Assembly: GCA_023246815.1 (NCBI GenBank)
Contig: JAHFHR010000011.1
Location: forward strand, 1 to 14,553
Direction of reading: 5' to 3'
Length of the DNA stretch: 14,553 bases
Source of the DNA: a bacterium
GTDB lineage: Bacteria > Patescibacteriota > Patescibacteriia > Buchananbacterales > UBA6539
Shown here: positions 3,664-10,875 of the stretch, in pieces
Position numbering within the stretch: the first letter of the stretch is position 1
How the letters are laid out: each line of letters opens with the position of its first letter
The notes under the pieces: model-generated
Databases searched by the model: none
Seen by the model: only the letters and a program-made list of their open reading frames with translations
Told to the model about the DNA's origin: nothing
Translations under genes and position numbers: made by a program

Positions 3664-5427
3664 ATGGATGAAACATTAAAAAGCATTAGACATTCAGCTT
3701 CTCATGTATTGGCACAAGCGGTATTAGAATTACACCCCGATACTAAACTGGCTATTGGTCCGGCCATTGAGGATGGTTTTTATTATGATTTTGATTTGGG
3801 TGGCAAAACATTTTCCACCGAAGATCTGACTGCGCTTGAAAAGAAAATGAAGCACATCATTAAACAGAATCAGACATTCACGCAATCGGAAATGGATATT
3901 GATGAAGCGATTAAAGAGTTAAAACGGAAAAAACAACCCTACAAAGTTGAGCTAGCTGAGGCACTAAAAAAGCGTGGTGAGACAAAAGTTGGTTTTAATA
4001 CTATGTCACTTGGCAAAGACGAGAAGTTCACTGATCTGTGCGCCGGTGGTCATATTACAAGCACCAAAGAAATTGGTGCAGTTAAGTTGCTCAAAGTGGC
4101 CGGTGCCTATTGGCGTGGAGATGAAAAAAATAAAATGCTGCAGCGTATTTATGGTACGGCGTTTATTAATGAAGCTGATTTGCAACAACACCTTGAACAA
4201 TTAAAGCTGGCCGAAGAACGCGATCATCGCAAGCTTGGTCAGGAGTTGGATTTATTTACTTTTTCTGAGTTGGTTGGCGCGGGGTTGCCAATGTTTACCC
4301 CGCGCGGCACCATTATTCGCAATGAAATTGAAAAATATCTTAGTGATCTGCAGATTATCCGCGGCTATCAAAAAGTGTGGAGTCCTCATGTGGCCAAAAA
4401 TGATTTGTATAAAACTTCTGGCCATTGGGATAAATTTGCTGAGAATAATTTTATTGTTCGCGGCGAGGATCCTGATGCTGAAGTTTTTGTCATTAAGCCC
4501 ATGAATTGCCCACATCACACCCAAATTTATGCTTCACGTCAGCGAAGTTACCGGGACCTACCATTGCGGTATTTTGAAATATCAACCATTTATCGCAATG
4601 AGAAAGTTGGCCAATTGCACGGTCTGACGCGCGTTCGCGCTATTACCCAAGACGATGCCCATATCTTTTGCCGGCCCGATCAAATCGAAGCCGAGGCTAA
4701 CTTGATCTATGATATTATTGAAGAATTTTATGGAACATTTGGCATGGAGCTTACTCCGCGTCTTTCTCTCTCTGACCCACAGCAACCAAGTAAGTATTTA
4801 GGAGATCGGCAGTTATGGGAAAGCGCTGAAAATTCTTTACGAGATGTTCTGAAAAAACGAGTAAAGCATTTTGAAGAGCAAGAAGGAGAAGCCGCTTTCT
4901 ATGGCCCGAAAATTGATTTTGAAGTTAAGGACGCGATTGGCCGTACGTGGCAGTTGGCAACAATTCAGTTTGACTTTAACCAGCCGCAACGTTTTAGGCT
5001 TGAGTACATTGATGAAAAAGGTAAGAAGGTGCAACCGGTCATGGTGCATCGGGCGGTGGCTGGAGCGATTGAGCGGTTTATGGGAATCATGATTGAGCAC
5101 TACGGCGGCGCATTCCCACTCTGGTTGGCGCCGGTGCAGGTGATGATCGTATCAGTGAGTGATCAGTTTAATGACCGTGTGTATGAGTTGGCTAATGAAC
5201 TGAGTTTAGCCGGCATTCGAGTGGAAGTTGATGACAGTAAAGAAACGGTTGGTAATAAAATTCGTAAAGCGGAAGGACAAAAAATTCCCTACATGTTGGT
5301 ATTTGGTGAAAAAGAAGCTAGTGGTAAAAAATTAACGGTACGTAGGCGGGGAAGTCGGGATATGGAAGAAGTTGATAAAAAGAAATTTATTACTCAAGTA
5401 GAAAAAGAAATCGCTAGTCGAAAATAA
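3664..5427 (+). CDS. thrS: Threonyl-tRNA synthetase, form without TGS domain
   Basis: The enzyme charges tRNA-Thr with threonine. From the ATG at 3664 it is 587 aa, shorter than the usual 640, because it begins directly with the editing domain and has no N-terminal TGS domain. The editing site motifs are H10-x3-H14 and Cys126-x3-His130 ('CAGGH'). The class II core has zinc ligands Cys282 ('MNCPHH'), His333 ('DDAHIF') and His462 ('MVHRAV'), motif 2 'RYFEISTIYRNE' and motif 3 near 'GGAFPLWLAP'. The C-terminal anticodon-binding domain runs from 'VQVMIVSVSDQ' to 'TVRRRG'. The start at 3664 is preferred over 3646 because GGAAG (3651-3655) stands 8 nt before it, and 3646 lies inside the repeat. Control is probably by the T-box ahead of the GNAT gene. 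Confidence 0.97.
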   Translation: MDETLKSIRHSASHVLAQAVLELHPDTKLAIGPAIEDGFYYDFDLGGKTFSTEDLTALEKKMKHIIKQNQTFTQSEMDIDEAIKELKRKKQPYKVELAEALKKRGETKVGFNTMSLGKDEKFTDLCAGGHITSTKEIGAVKLLKVAGAYWRGDEKNKMLQRIYGTAFINEADLQQHLEQLKLAEERDHRKLGQELDLFTFSELVGAGLPMFTPRGTIIRNEIEKYLSDLQIIRGYQKVWSPHVAKNDLYKTSGHWDKFAENNFIVRGEDPDAEVFVIKPMNCPHHTQIYASRQRSYRDLPLRYFEISTIYRNEKVGQLHGLTRVRAITQDDAHIFCRPDQIEAEANLIYDIIEEFYGTFGMELTPRLSLSDPQQPSKYLGDRQLWESAENSLRDVLKKRVKHFEEQEGEAAFYGPKIDFEVKDAIGRTWQLATIQFDFNQPQRFRLEYIDEKGKKVQPVMVHRAVAGAIERFMGIMIEHYGGAFPLWLAPVQVMIVSVSDQFNDRVYELANELSLAGIRVEVDDSKETVGNKIRKAEGQKIPYMLVFGEKEASGKKLTVRRRGSRDMEEVDKKKFITQVEKEIASRK

Positions 5428-5436
5428 AAAAAGAAC

Positions 5437-5465
5437 CCGCCACGCGATCGTGAGACCGGTGGCGG
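5437..5465. terminator. Bidirectional terminator between thrS and the secreted-protein gene
   Basis: CCGCCAC (5437-5443) pairs with GTGGCGG (5459-5465). In the plus direction four T follow. In the minus direction the hairpin is followed by a T-rich run (complement of 5426-5435), so it is stronger for the convergent gene. Confidence 0.75.
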
Positions 5466-5489
5466 ATTTTGCGTAATACGTGGTGTTGG

Positions 5490-6587
5490 CTAGCGAGAGA
5501 AGGCGACTGCCATTGACTCGCGTGGCAGCTTGCTGCCGTCAATCGTCGGCACCAGCATACCGCCAAACCATTGCTCAGCGGTCCATACCGTTTTATCAGC
5601 CGCTTCAAGAAGCGGCGTAGCTGAGAAATCGGTCCATACGAATCGTTTGGAAGCGGTATTCTTGTATTGTGTTGGTATCGCTCCCACCCCGAAGGTTTCA
5701 TCTCCGAGTAGTTGCACGGTGACGCTCGCCTCGTCGTTTATCGGGCGTAGATTTGCATTGAGACCAATATACTTGATCGTACCACCCGGAACCATCCATG
5801 GTTCCTTGAATTCGGCAACGTATGTGCCGGACTCCTTATTCGCCATGGTGAGGGGAAGGAAATCGTCCGAACCGAGGTCGAGTTTTGGATTCGTTAGTTC
5901 GACGTTTTGGGTCTTGATGGTAAACGTCAACTTTCCGATTCCGATATCCGCGGACGAACTGGCTGCTACCCCAAAGACGTACAATTTTTCGTCGTTGAGG
6001 GGCTCCTTTGATAGTCCGCTGCTCTCGACGCCGTGCTCCAATTGCTCATTGAGCAGTACCGTAGGGACCGATCGCATCACGTAGAAGTGCGCGGAGTTCA
6101 ACGGTTCACTTGACACACTAACCTCTTTTTCCGTCGTCACCGTCTTGTAGGACGGAACTTGGACAAAGAACCCTTGGCCACTTTCGTTTTCGGCCACGGT
6201 GCCCGTGTTGACCTTGATGGTCAGTGTTGTACTACCGGTGACCACGAGCGGTGGAGTAAGCTGGACCTGTATTTCCTGGTCCATGGGGGTATCGAGCGTT
6301 TGCCCGATCAGGGTCGCGCCGTTATACACGGCGACCCTCTCCAGTTTCAAGTGACCATCCCCGAGTTGCCCTATATACATCGGCAAATGCGAGATGGTTA
6401 CCTCACGATTGGCGGTGATGGTGATGACCGCCACGGTTTGCCCGTCAGTGTTGGCTGGTAGTAGCCCTTTTTCGGGGCTGCTCGGGCTCAAACTCAGGGT
6501 CAGCTGAGTCGGCACGGTCGGCTGTTCGGCGAGTGTTCCCATGGCAATTGCCATGAGTACTGTGACTACGGCGATGAGGTTTTTCAT
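5490..6587 (-). CDS. Secreted beta-rich protein of unknown function
   Basis: The 365-aa protein starts with a clear Sec signal peptide: basic MK, hydrophobic 'LIAVVTVLMAIAMGTLA', likely cut after Ala20 before 'EQP'. The mature part is predicted beta-rich and built of Ig-like strands. A first unit (about 25-150) has 'LSLSPSSPEKGLLPANTDGQTVAVITITANREVTISHL', and a second (about 170-310) has 'GIGKLTFTIKTQNVELTNPKLDLG'. The C-terminus ends in 'TAEQWFGGMLVPTIDG'. This plan is like cell-surface proteins of Patescibacteria that repeat the 'PANT...V..L.IKA..D' theme, but no family is certain. There is no LPXTG or C-terminal anchor. The start has a good Shine-Dalgarno (AAGGGAG). Base composition is visibly richer in GC than miaA and thrS beside it. 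Confidence 0.8.
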   Translation of the reverse strand: MKNLIAVVTVLMAIAMGTLAEQPTVPTQLTLSLSPSSPEKGLLPANTDGQTVAVITITANREVTISHLPMYIGQLGDGHLKLERVAVYNGATLIGQTLDTPMDQEIQVQLTPPLVVTGSTTLTIKVNTGTVAENESGQGFFVQVPSYKTVTTEKEVSVSSEPLNSAHFYVMRSVPTVLLNEQLEHGVESSGLSKEPLNDEKLYVFGVAASSSADIGIGKLTFTIKTQNVELTNPKLDLGSDDFLPLTMANKESGTYVAEFKEPWMVPGGTIKYIGLNANLRPINDEASVTVQLLGDETFGVGAIPTQYKNTASKRFVWTDFSATPLLEAADKTVWTAEQWFGGMLVPTIDGSKLPRESMAVAFSR

Positions 6588-6735
6588 CGTTTCTCCCTTT
6601 CTTACTTTTTGTTTCCCCTGGGGGTGCTTTTTCTATATACTTTCAAGAGTCGGAAGACTCGAATTTTAATGTACGGAATAAAAAATCTGTACAAACAGAC
6701 TGAACTACTCTACACTATATCTATATTTTTGTCAA
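6588..6735 (-). promoter_or_regulatory. Promoter and structured long leader of the secreted-protein gene
   Basis: On the minus strand, -35 TTGACA (6735-6730) and -10 TAGAGT (6712-6707) are 17 bp apart, giving a leader of about 110 nt. The leader holds TGTAC/GTACA arms (6670-6674, 6689-6693), a GAGTC-GACTC hairpin (6647-6660) and a CCCC/GGGG palindrome near 6616-6625 before the Shine-Dalgarno. No known riboswitch is recognised. The hairpins may stabilise the mRNA. Confidence 0.6.
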
Positions 6736-6742
6736 TCTTTCT

Positions 6743-7648
6743 ATGGGAACAACTCAAAAAGTAATTGTTATTATTGGCCCGACTGCGGCCGGTAAAACCA
6801 AACTCGCCGTCAAATTAGCCAAAAAATTCAATGGTGAAATTGTGTCTGCTGACTCGCGTCAGGTATATCGCGGTATGGACATTGGTACGGGCAAAGATTT
6901 AGCCGACTATGGTAAGGTGCCGTATCATCTCATTGACGTTATCTTGCCAAAAACTCATTTTACGGTGGCGCACTGGCAGCGCAAGGCAACAACTGCCATT
7001 GATGATATTCTGAAGCGCGGGAAGTTGCCGATCGTAGTCGGGGGCACGGGGCTGTACATTTCGGCGTTAGTTGAAGGGTACGTCTTTCCAAGAACTCAAA
7101 GTTCAAAGCTCAAAGCTCAAAGCTTTCATAAAGCGCTTGATACTTTGTCGCTACCTCAGCTATTGATACGATTAAAAAAAATTGATCCTGCTACCTACGA
7201 GATTATTGATAAAAAAAATCGGCGACGGGTACAGCGGGCGTTGGAAATTTTTTATCAAACTGGCGTTACTAAGTCCGCACAGCTCAAAAAACAAAAATCA
7301 CCGTATGATTTTTTAATTTTTGGCGTCACTTTTCCAAAAGAAAAGTTAGCCAAGCGCATTACTCAAAGACTCTATGAACGCTTAGATCAAGGCATGGTGG
7401 CTGAGGTTGAGCGTTTGCATAATCAAGGTGTGAGCTGGAAGCGGCTTGAATCACTTGGCCTTGAGTACCGATTTATTGCTTTGTATTTACAAAAAAAGCT
7501 GACCTACAATGAGATGGTGGTACAGCTTGAGAAGGCGATTAAGGATTTTGCTAAACGACAGATGACTTGGTTTAAGCGTATGCCTAATATACAGTGGGAA
7601 ACAGATTCTCGGGTAGCTATGAGTAAAGTCTCTAATTTTGAGCCTTGA
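6743..7648 (+). CDS. miaA: tRNA dimethylallyltransferase
   Basis: MiaA transfers the dimethylallyl group to N6 of A37 in tRNAs that read codons starting with U, the first step towards ms2i6A. The 301-aa length is typical. The P-loop GPTAAGKT is at residues 12-19. It is followed by 'IVSADSRQVYRGMDIGTGK' (substrate and DMAPP site), 'VPYHLID', 'VGGTGLYISALVEG', and the tRNA-binding end 'RRRVQRALEIF', 'LESLGLEYR' and 'FAKRQMTWFKR'. A run of 7-bp repeats (7095-7122) encodes 'TQSSKLKAQS' in the variable insertion region. The ATG at 6743 has no Shine-Dalgarno, and no convincing promoter is seen ahead of it. The gene is divergent from the secreted-protein gene, whose -35 box lies 7 nt before the miaA start. 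Confidence 0.96.
   Translation: MGTTQKVIVIIGPTAAGKTKLAVKLAKKFNGEIVSADSRQVYRGMDIGTGKDLADYGKVPYHLIDVILPKTHFTVAHWQRKATTAIDDILKRGKLPIVVGGTGLYISALVEGYVFPRTQSSKLKAQSFHKALDTLSLPQLLIRLKKIDPATYEIIDKKNRRRVQRALEIFYQTGVTKSAQLKKQKSPYDFLIFGVTFPKEKLAKRITQRLYERLDQGMVAEVERLHNQGVSWKRLESLGLEYRFIALYLQKKLTYNEMVVQLEKAIKDFAKRQMTWFKRMPNIQWETDSRVAMSKVSNFEP
7095..7122 (+). repeat. Four tandem copies of YTCAAAG inside miaA
   Basis: CTCAAAG, TTCAAAG, CTCAAAG and CTCAAAG follow each other without gaps. The heptad keeps the frame open and adds 'SSKLKAQS' to MiaA. Similar CAAAG heptads occur between genes in Patescibacteria (recall), so this may be such a repeat that became coding. Confidence 0.75.
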
Positions 7649-7673
7649 CAATTATTGATTTTTGTTGTATATA
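7645..7673 (+). promoter_or_regulatory. Promoter of the GGDEF gene
   Basis: A -35 TTGACA (7645-7650) and a -10 TATATA (7668-7673) are 17 bp apart. The -35 box overlaps the TGA stop of miaA. The transcript would begin near 7680 with a leader of about 80 nt. Confidence 0.75.
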
Positions 7674-7684
7674 TAGCTCATACT

Positions 7685-7723
7685 ACACATAACGTGTGTG
7701 AACTGTTTCGCATGCGTTTTCAC
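7685..7723 (+). promoter_or_regulatory. Inverted repeats in the leader of the GGDEF gene
   Basis: ACACA (7685-7689) pairs with TGTGT (7695-7699). Alternatively, GTGTGAA (7696-7702) can pair with TTCACAT (7719-7725) around the palindrome CGCATGCG. The two foldings exclude each other, which could be regulatory or may be chance. No known riboswitch core, including that of c-di-GMP riboswitches, is recognised. Confidence 0.35.
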
Positions 7724-7759
7724 ATAGATCATTGAAAATCAACCACGGAGATTAGTGCA

Positions 7760-8746
7760 ATGGCTATAGCAACACTGCACGATGGTGGGTTGCAACCGCT
7801 TTTTGAAGAGCGACCTACTCATGATTCCCCAACGATTTCTTTATGTGGGGAATCCATTGATTTGCCAGGGCCATTACTTGCTCTGGCAATCAAAAAGGCA
7901 GCACGGTACTCTGGAGCTCCCAATGAGCTTGAAGCAATCCGACGGGTTGCTTCAGACATGAAGTCCGATCATTCGGACGGGCGTTTTGGTATTGTTCGCC
8001 AGTCGTATTTACGATCGGAGATCACTCATCGTCTTGATATCCTACTCAAGCACGGTCGCGATCGCTTTTTGGAAGCGGCTGACAGTTTTGTCCTCATTTC
8101 TTTTGACCTCAACGGTCTCAAAGCAATGAATGACTTGGCTGGTCATCAAGCCGGAGATGAGCTGTTGCAGAGGGTCGTCATCGCGCTGACTACGGGCCAT
8201 ACAACTCAGACGCTGAAGAAATTTAGTGGCGTTGACGCGTTTGTTGCCAGTGGCGGCGGTGATGAATTTTTTGTGCTCTTGCAAGGGGCACGCGATCCGG
8301 AGAAGCTTCTGCGAGGTTGGCAGGACGAGGTTCGTGCTATTGATTGCTCGGATATTCTGGACTTCATGAGCCCGGAGATTACCAAGCAATTTGTCAGCAC
8401 TCAGATCCCTGAGGGGTTTGTATTTCGGCCGACCATCGCGGGAGGATACTCAACTCTTGCGCAAGCGTTGAGAATGTTCTCCTATGACGCGGAAGCCGAT
8501 TTTCACGTCAATCTCCAGAGGATCATGGGTTTAATGTTTGATCTGACCCATGAACCATTGATGGCGGATAAACGGAGAATCAAGGCTGAATTGGCACTCG
8601 GTACTCCGCAGGAACAATTTTTGGCAGCGGTATATCGACGGACTGAAGAAGCAGTCCAACTTGAAATTGAAAATCAATTGTTACGCACTAACATTGCGCA
8701 GCTACAAGCAGCACTTGAGACTTGTCGGGGCGGTCTCGACAACTAA
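7760..8746 (+). CDS. Soluble GGDEF-domain protein, probable diguanylate cyclase
   Basis: The 328-aa protein has no signal peptide or membrane segment. Residues 110-170 carry the GGDEF family marks: 'FDLNGLKAMNDLAGHQAGDELL' (115-136, metal and nucleotide binding) and an intact GGDEF at 166-170 ('SGGGDEFFVLL'). This suggests it joins two GTP into cyclic di-GMP in the cytoplasm. The product-inhibition site is not canonical: the RxxD position reads SGVD. The usual end 'ADxALYxAK' may correspond to 'MADKRRIKAE' (268-277) after an insertion of several dozen residues. The N-terminal 100 residues match no sensor I know, and the C-terminus (292-322) is a likely coiled coil. CGGAG (7745-7749) serves as ribosome binding site. 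GC is higher than in neighbouring miaA. Confidence 0.82.
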   Translation: MAIATLHDGGLQPLFEERPTHDSPTISLCGESIDLPGPLLALAIKKAARYSGAPNELEAIRRVASDMKSDHSDGRFGIVRQSYLRSEITHRLDILLKHGRDRFLEAADSFVLISFDLNGLKAMNDLAGHQAGDELLQRVVIALTTGHTTQTLKKFSGVDAFVASGGGDEFFVLLQGARDPEKLLRGWQDEVRAIDCSDILDFMSPEITKQFVSTQIPEGFVFRPTIAGGYSTLAQALRMFSYDAEADFHVNLQRIMGLMFDLTHEPLMADKRRIKAELALGTPQEQFLAAVYRRTEEAVQLEIENQLLRTNIAQLQAALETCRGGLDN

Positions 8747-8765
8747 TATTGTTACATCCACAACG

Positions 8766-8800
8766 AAAGCGGGGCCAACCTTGACCCCGCTTTGTTTTTT
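8766..8800 (+). terminator. Intrinsic terminator of the GGDEF gene
   Basis: AAAGCGGGG (8766-8774) pairs perfectly with CCCCGCTTT (8785-8793), with GTTTTTT after it. It also separates the convergent gatB, for which the opposite strand lacks a good T run. Confidence 0.92.
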
Positions 8801-8814
8801 ATTGAAGATTTTGA

Positions 8815-10350
8815 TTATTTCAGTTTTTCTTCAAACAACTCTTTTATTGTCTCAGGATCACCTTGGCCCTTAGTCTGTTTCATCACCTGGCCAATGAAAA
8901 ATTGTAGCACCGTAATTTTACCGGCCTTGTATTGAGCAACCTGGTCAGCGTTTGCCGCAAGAATCGTATCAACCATAGCTTCTAACTCATCTGCCTGCGC
9001 GCCACCACCAAGATCATCTTCTTCTATAATGACCGATGGATCTTTGCCGGTATGGCACATTTTTTCTAAAATTTGTTGGGCAATGGTTGAGTTTATTTTG
9101 TTTTGATAGATTAGTGTAACAAACTCGGCAAAATTTTCAGCCGTTACTTCCTGACAGCTGACAATATCTTTGCCGTCTTTAGCTAAAATAGGTAACAATT
9201 TATTAACCATCCAGTTTGAGGCCATTTTGGAGAGTTTAGCTTTACTCTGCTCCCAAACTTCTTCTTCGGTACCTTCCGCTTCGCCATAGCTGAGCAGCCA
9301 GGCACGCAGCTCAGACATCACCTGTTCAAAAAATTCAGAGAGATCTTTATCATCAGCTAGAATTTTGGCATTTTCAATAGTGATCGCAAATTCTTCTATA
9401 AAGCGGCGGCGCTTTGCTTGTGGTAGTTCTGGTAGTCCGCGTTTGATTTTTTCAACATCAATCGAATTTGGATCTCCTGATCTAAAATGCACCGGTGGTA
9501 AATCTGGGTCGGGGAAGTAGCGATAATCAGCAGCGCCTTCTTTACCACGCTGTTCTTCGGTGACACCTTTGTCTTCATTCCAACCGCGGGTGGTTTCACT
9601 ATCCGGTGGCGTACCAGCCTCCCACAACTTGGTCTGACGGGTAATTTCATATTCAATAGCTCGCTCTACCGCCTTGAATGAGTTGAGATTTTTAATCTCG
9701 GTTTTTGGTTTGAGTTGTGAAAACTTTACCGTGTCGCCGTTTTGATCGGTGAGTGAAATATTAGCGTCACAGCGTAAATGACCTTTTTCCATGTCCGCGT
9801 CAGACACACCAAGGTAGCGCATGATGGTTCGCAGCTCTTGTAGAAAAGCTTTGGCTTCGGCGGCACTACGAATATCCGGTTCAGTGACAATTTCCATCAG
9901 GGGAGTACCCGCACGGTTGTAATCAACCAGCGTGTGCGTACCATCAGCGGCATGAAAATTTTTAGCAGCGTCTTCTTCAAGGTGCAGTCGGTTGATGCGC
10001 ACTTTCCGGTCGCCGTCTTTTGAGTGAATGTCTAAAAATCCTTTAGTACCAATTGGTTGATCAAACTGTGAGATTTGGTAACCTTTTGGTAGATCAGGAT
10101 AAAAATAGCTTTTGCGGTCAAATTTGCAAACTTCAGGAATTTCGCAGTTAATGGCCAGTGCTGCTTTGACGGACCATTCAATTGCTTTGCGATTGGCGAC
10201 CGGCAAGGTCCCTGGGTGGCCGAGGTCAATTTCATTGATGGTGGTGTTGGCAGGCTTGTTTTCTCCGGCGTTGTCAGATGGAGAAAACATTTTAGATACA
10301 GTCTTTAACTGTACGTGCGTTTCAAGTCCGATGATAGGAGTTAATTTCAT
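8815..10350 (-). CDS. gatB: Asp/Glu-tRNA(Asn/Gln) amidotransferase subunit B
   Basis: GatB binds mischarged Glu-tRNA(Gln) or Asp-tRNA(Asn) and, with the GatA amidase and GatC, converts it to the amide form using ATP. From ATG at 10350 it has 511 aa, somewhat above the usual 475-480. The family blocks are all present: 'GLETHVQL', 'GHPGTLPVAN', 'RKSYFYPDLPKGYQISQ', 'HLEEDAAK', 'DYNRAGTPLMEIVTEPD', 'KTEIKNLNSFKAVERAI', 'ETRGW', 'DYRYFPDPDLPPV'. It closes with the YqeY-like tRNA-binding tail 'GKITVLQFFIGQVMKQTKGQGDP'. A TTG 12 nt upstream is possible but less likely. No Shine-Dalgarno is visible. gatA and gatC are not in the window. It is the last gene of the minus-strand series, separated from the tiny operon by a terminator. 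Confidence 0.97.
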   Translation of the reverse strand: MKLTPIIGLETHVQLKTVSKMFSPSDNAGENKPANTTINEIDLGHPGTLPVANRKAIEWSVKAALAINCEIPEVCKFDRKSYFYPDLPKGYQISQFDQPIGTKGFLDIHSKDGDRKVRINRLHLEEDAAKNFHAADGTHTLVDYNRAGTPLMEIVTEPDIRSAAEAKAFLQELRTIMRYLGVSDADMEKGHLRCDANISLTDQNGDTVKFSQLKPKTEIKNLNSFKAVERAIEYEITRQTKLWEAGTPPDSETTRGWNEDKGVTEEQRGKEGAADYRYFPDPDLPPVHFRSGDPNSIDVEKIKRGLPELPQAKRRRFIEEFAITIENAKILADDKDLSEFFEQVMSELRAWLLSYGEAEGTEEEVWEQSKAKLSKMASNWMVNKLLPILAKDGKDIVSCQEVTAENFAEFVTLIYQNKINSTIAQQILEKMCHTGKDPSVIIEEDDLGGGAQADELEAMVDTILAANADQVAQYKAGKITVLQFFIGQVMKQTKGQGDPETIKELFEEKLK

Positions 10351-10393
10351 AGATTGAGCCAAAATTACTGTACTAGTGTATCACGATTTATTT

Positions 10394-10428
10394 AAAAAAG
10401 AAAGCCCCGGCGCAGATCCACGCCGGGG
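10394..10428 (-). terminator. Terminator of the two-gene small operon
   Basis: On the minus strand CCCCGGCG (10428-10421) pairs with CGCCGGGG (10412-10405), followed by CTTTC and a run of six T (10399-10394). gatB, 44 nt further on, must therefore have its own promoter or rely on read-through. Confidence 0.88.
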
Positions 10429-10448
10429 TACTTCAAGACCTTTTGGAG

Positions 10449-10634
10449 TCAGGAGAGTTGGTAGATGGTGTAGCCAATTCCACCAATGATTGCGGTAATG
10501 ACCGCGAACATCATGGTAAAAGCCATAACCATCACGAGTACTGTCCCGCTTACTACGCGAGATGCTCGATTGAGCATGAGGCAGATGAGTACTGCTACCG
10601 CGGTGAGTACTGGGAGGAGTACATTGAGAAACAT
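10449..10634 (-). CDS. Small two-span membrane protein
   Basis: The 61-aa protein is almost entirely hydrophobic. Segments at 2-21 ('FLNVLLPVLTAVAVLICLML') and 32-57 ('VLVMVMAFTMMFAVITAIIGGIGY') are joined by a short polar loop 'NRASRVVSGT'. By the positive-inside rule the arginine-bearing loop should face the cytoplasm. No family is recognised. The ATG shares its A with the last base of the TAA stop of the preceding small gene (TAATG), so translation is coupled, and a G-rich GGAGGCGGGGG stretch stands ahead of it. Its own strong terminator follows. Function could be as a pore, holin-like protein or membrane anchor, but nothing in the sequence decides. Confidence 0.65.
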   Translation of the reverse strand: MFLNVLLPVLTAVAVLICLMLNRASRVVSGTVLVMVMAFTMMFAVITAIIGGIGYTIYQLS

Positions 10635-10792
10635 TATTTATTCCCCCGCCTCCATGTAAGCTTCATTATGAGCGAGAACAAGCCAGCAAGTAACCCGGTT
10701 TGCTTCTCAAGCCCGAAGGATTGTGGGCCTGATGGTTCAATTTCGTCCTCGCTTTCTATCTCAGGATTCACCGCGAAATGATTTTTTGACAT
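10634..10792 (-). CDS. Small 52-aa acidic/basic protein, first gene of the tiny operon
   Basis: The frame runs from ATG at 10792 to TAA at 10634 and encodes 'MSKNHFAVNPEIESEDEIEP...' with 'GLEKQTGLLAGLFSLIMKLTWRRGNK' at the end. The Shine-Dalgarno GGGAGG (complement of 10801-10806) is 8 nt before the ATG, one of the best in the window. A promoter stands 55 nt upstream, and the stop codon overlaps the start of the 61-aa membrane gene. These signals make it very likely real although it is short. The first half is acidic. The second half is an amphipathic helix ending in a basic WRRGNK tail, which may touch the membrane. No family is recognised. Confidence 0.65.
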   Translation of the reverse strand: MSKNHFAVNPEIESEDEIEPSGPQSFGLEKQTGLLAGLFSLIMKLTWRRGNK

Positions 10793-10846
10793 CGGTCATC
10801 CCTCCCTGCTTTGGTTGCGGTTGGCGGTTGTATGTTTCTTGGTTAA

Positions 10847-10875
10847 ACCCTACTGCGAATGCTGGCTATTGTCAA
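10847..10875 (-). promoter_or_regulatory. Promoter of the tiny operon, overlapping the tmk end
   Basis: On the minus strand, -35 TTGACA (10875-10870) and -10 TAGGGT (10852-10847) are 17 bp apart. The -10 box includes the TAG stop of tmk. The -35 is perfect and the -10 is weak, so an activator or extra context may be needed. Confidence 0.5.

Noticed and set aside
5530..6084. 184-aa plus-strand frame opposite the secreted-protein gene
   Set aside because: It is antisense to a gene with signal peptide, promoter and ribosome binding site. Its composition is serine/proline-rich shadow coding.
7685..7759. c-di-GMP riboswitch ahead of the GGDEF gene
   Set aside because: No GEMM core or tetraloop-receptor pattern is recognisable; only simple inverted repeats are present.
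10443..10781. 112-aa plus-strand frame opposite the tiny operon
   Set aside because: It is rich in H, E, Y and C as expected of a shadow, without a Shine-Dalgarno. The minus strand has a complete set of expression signals.
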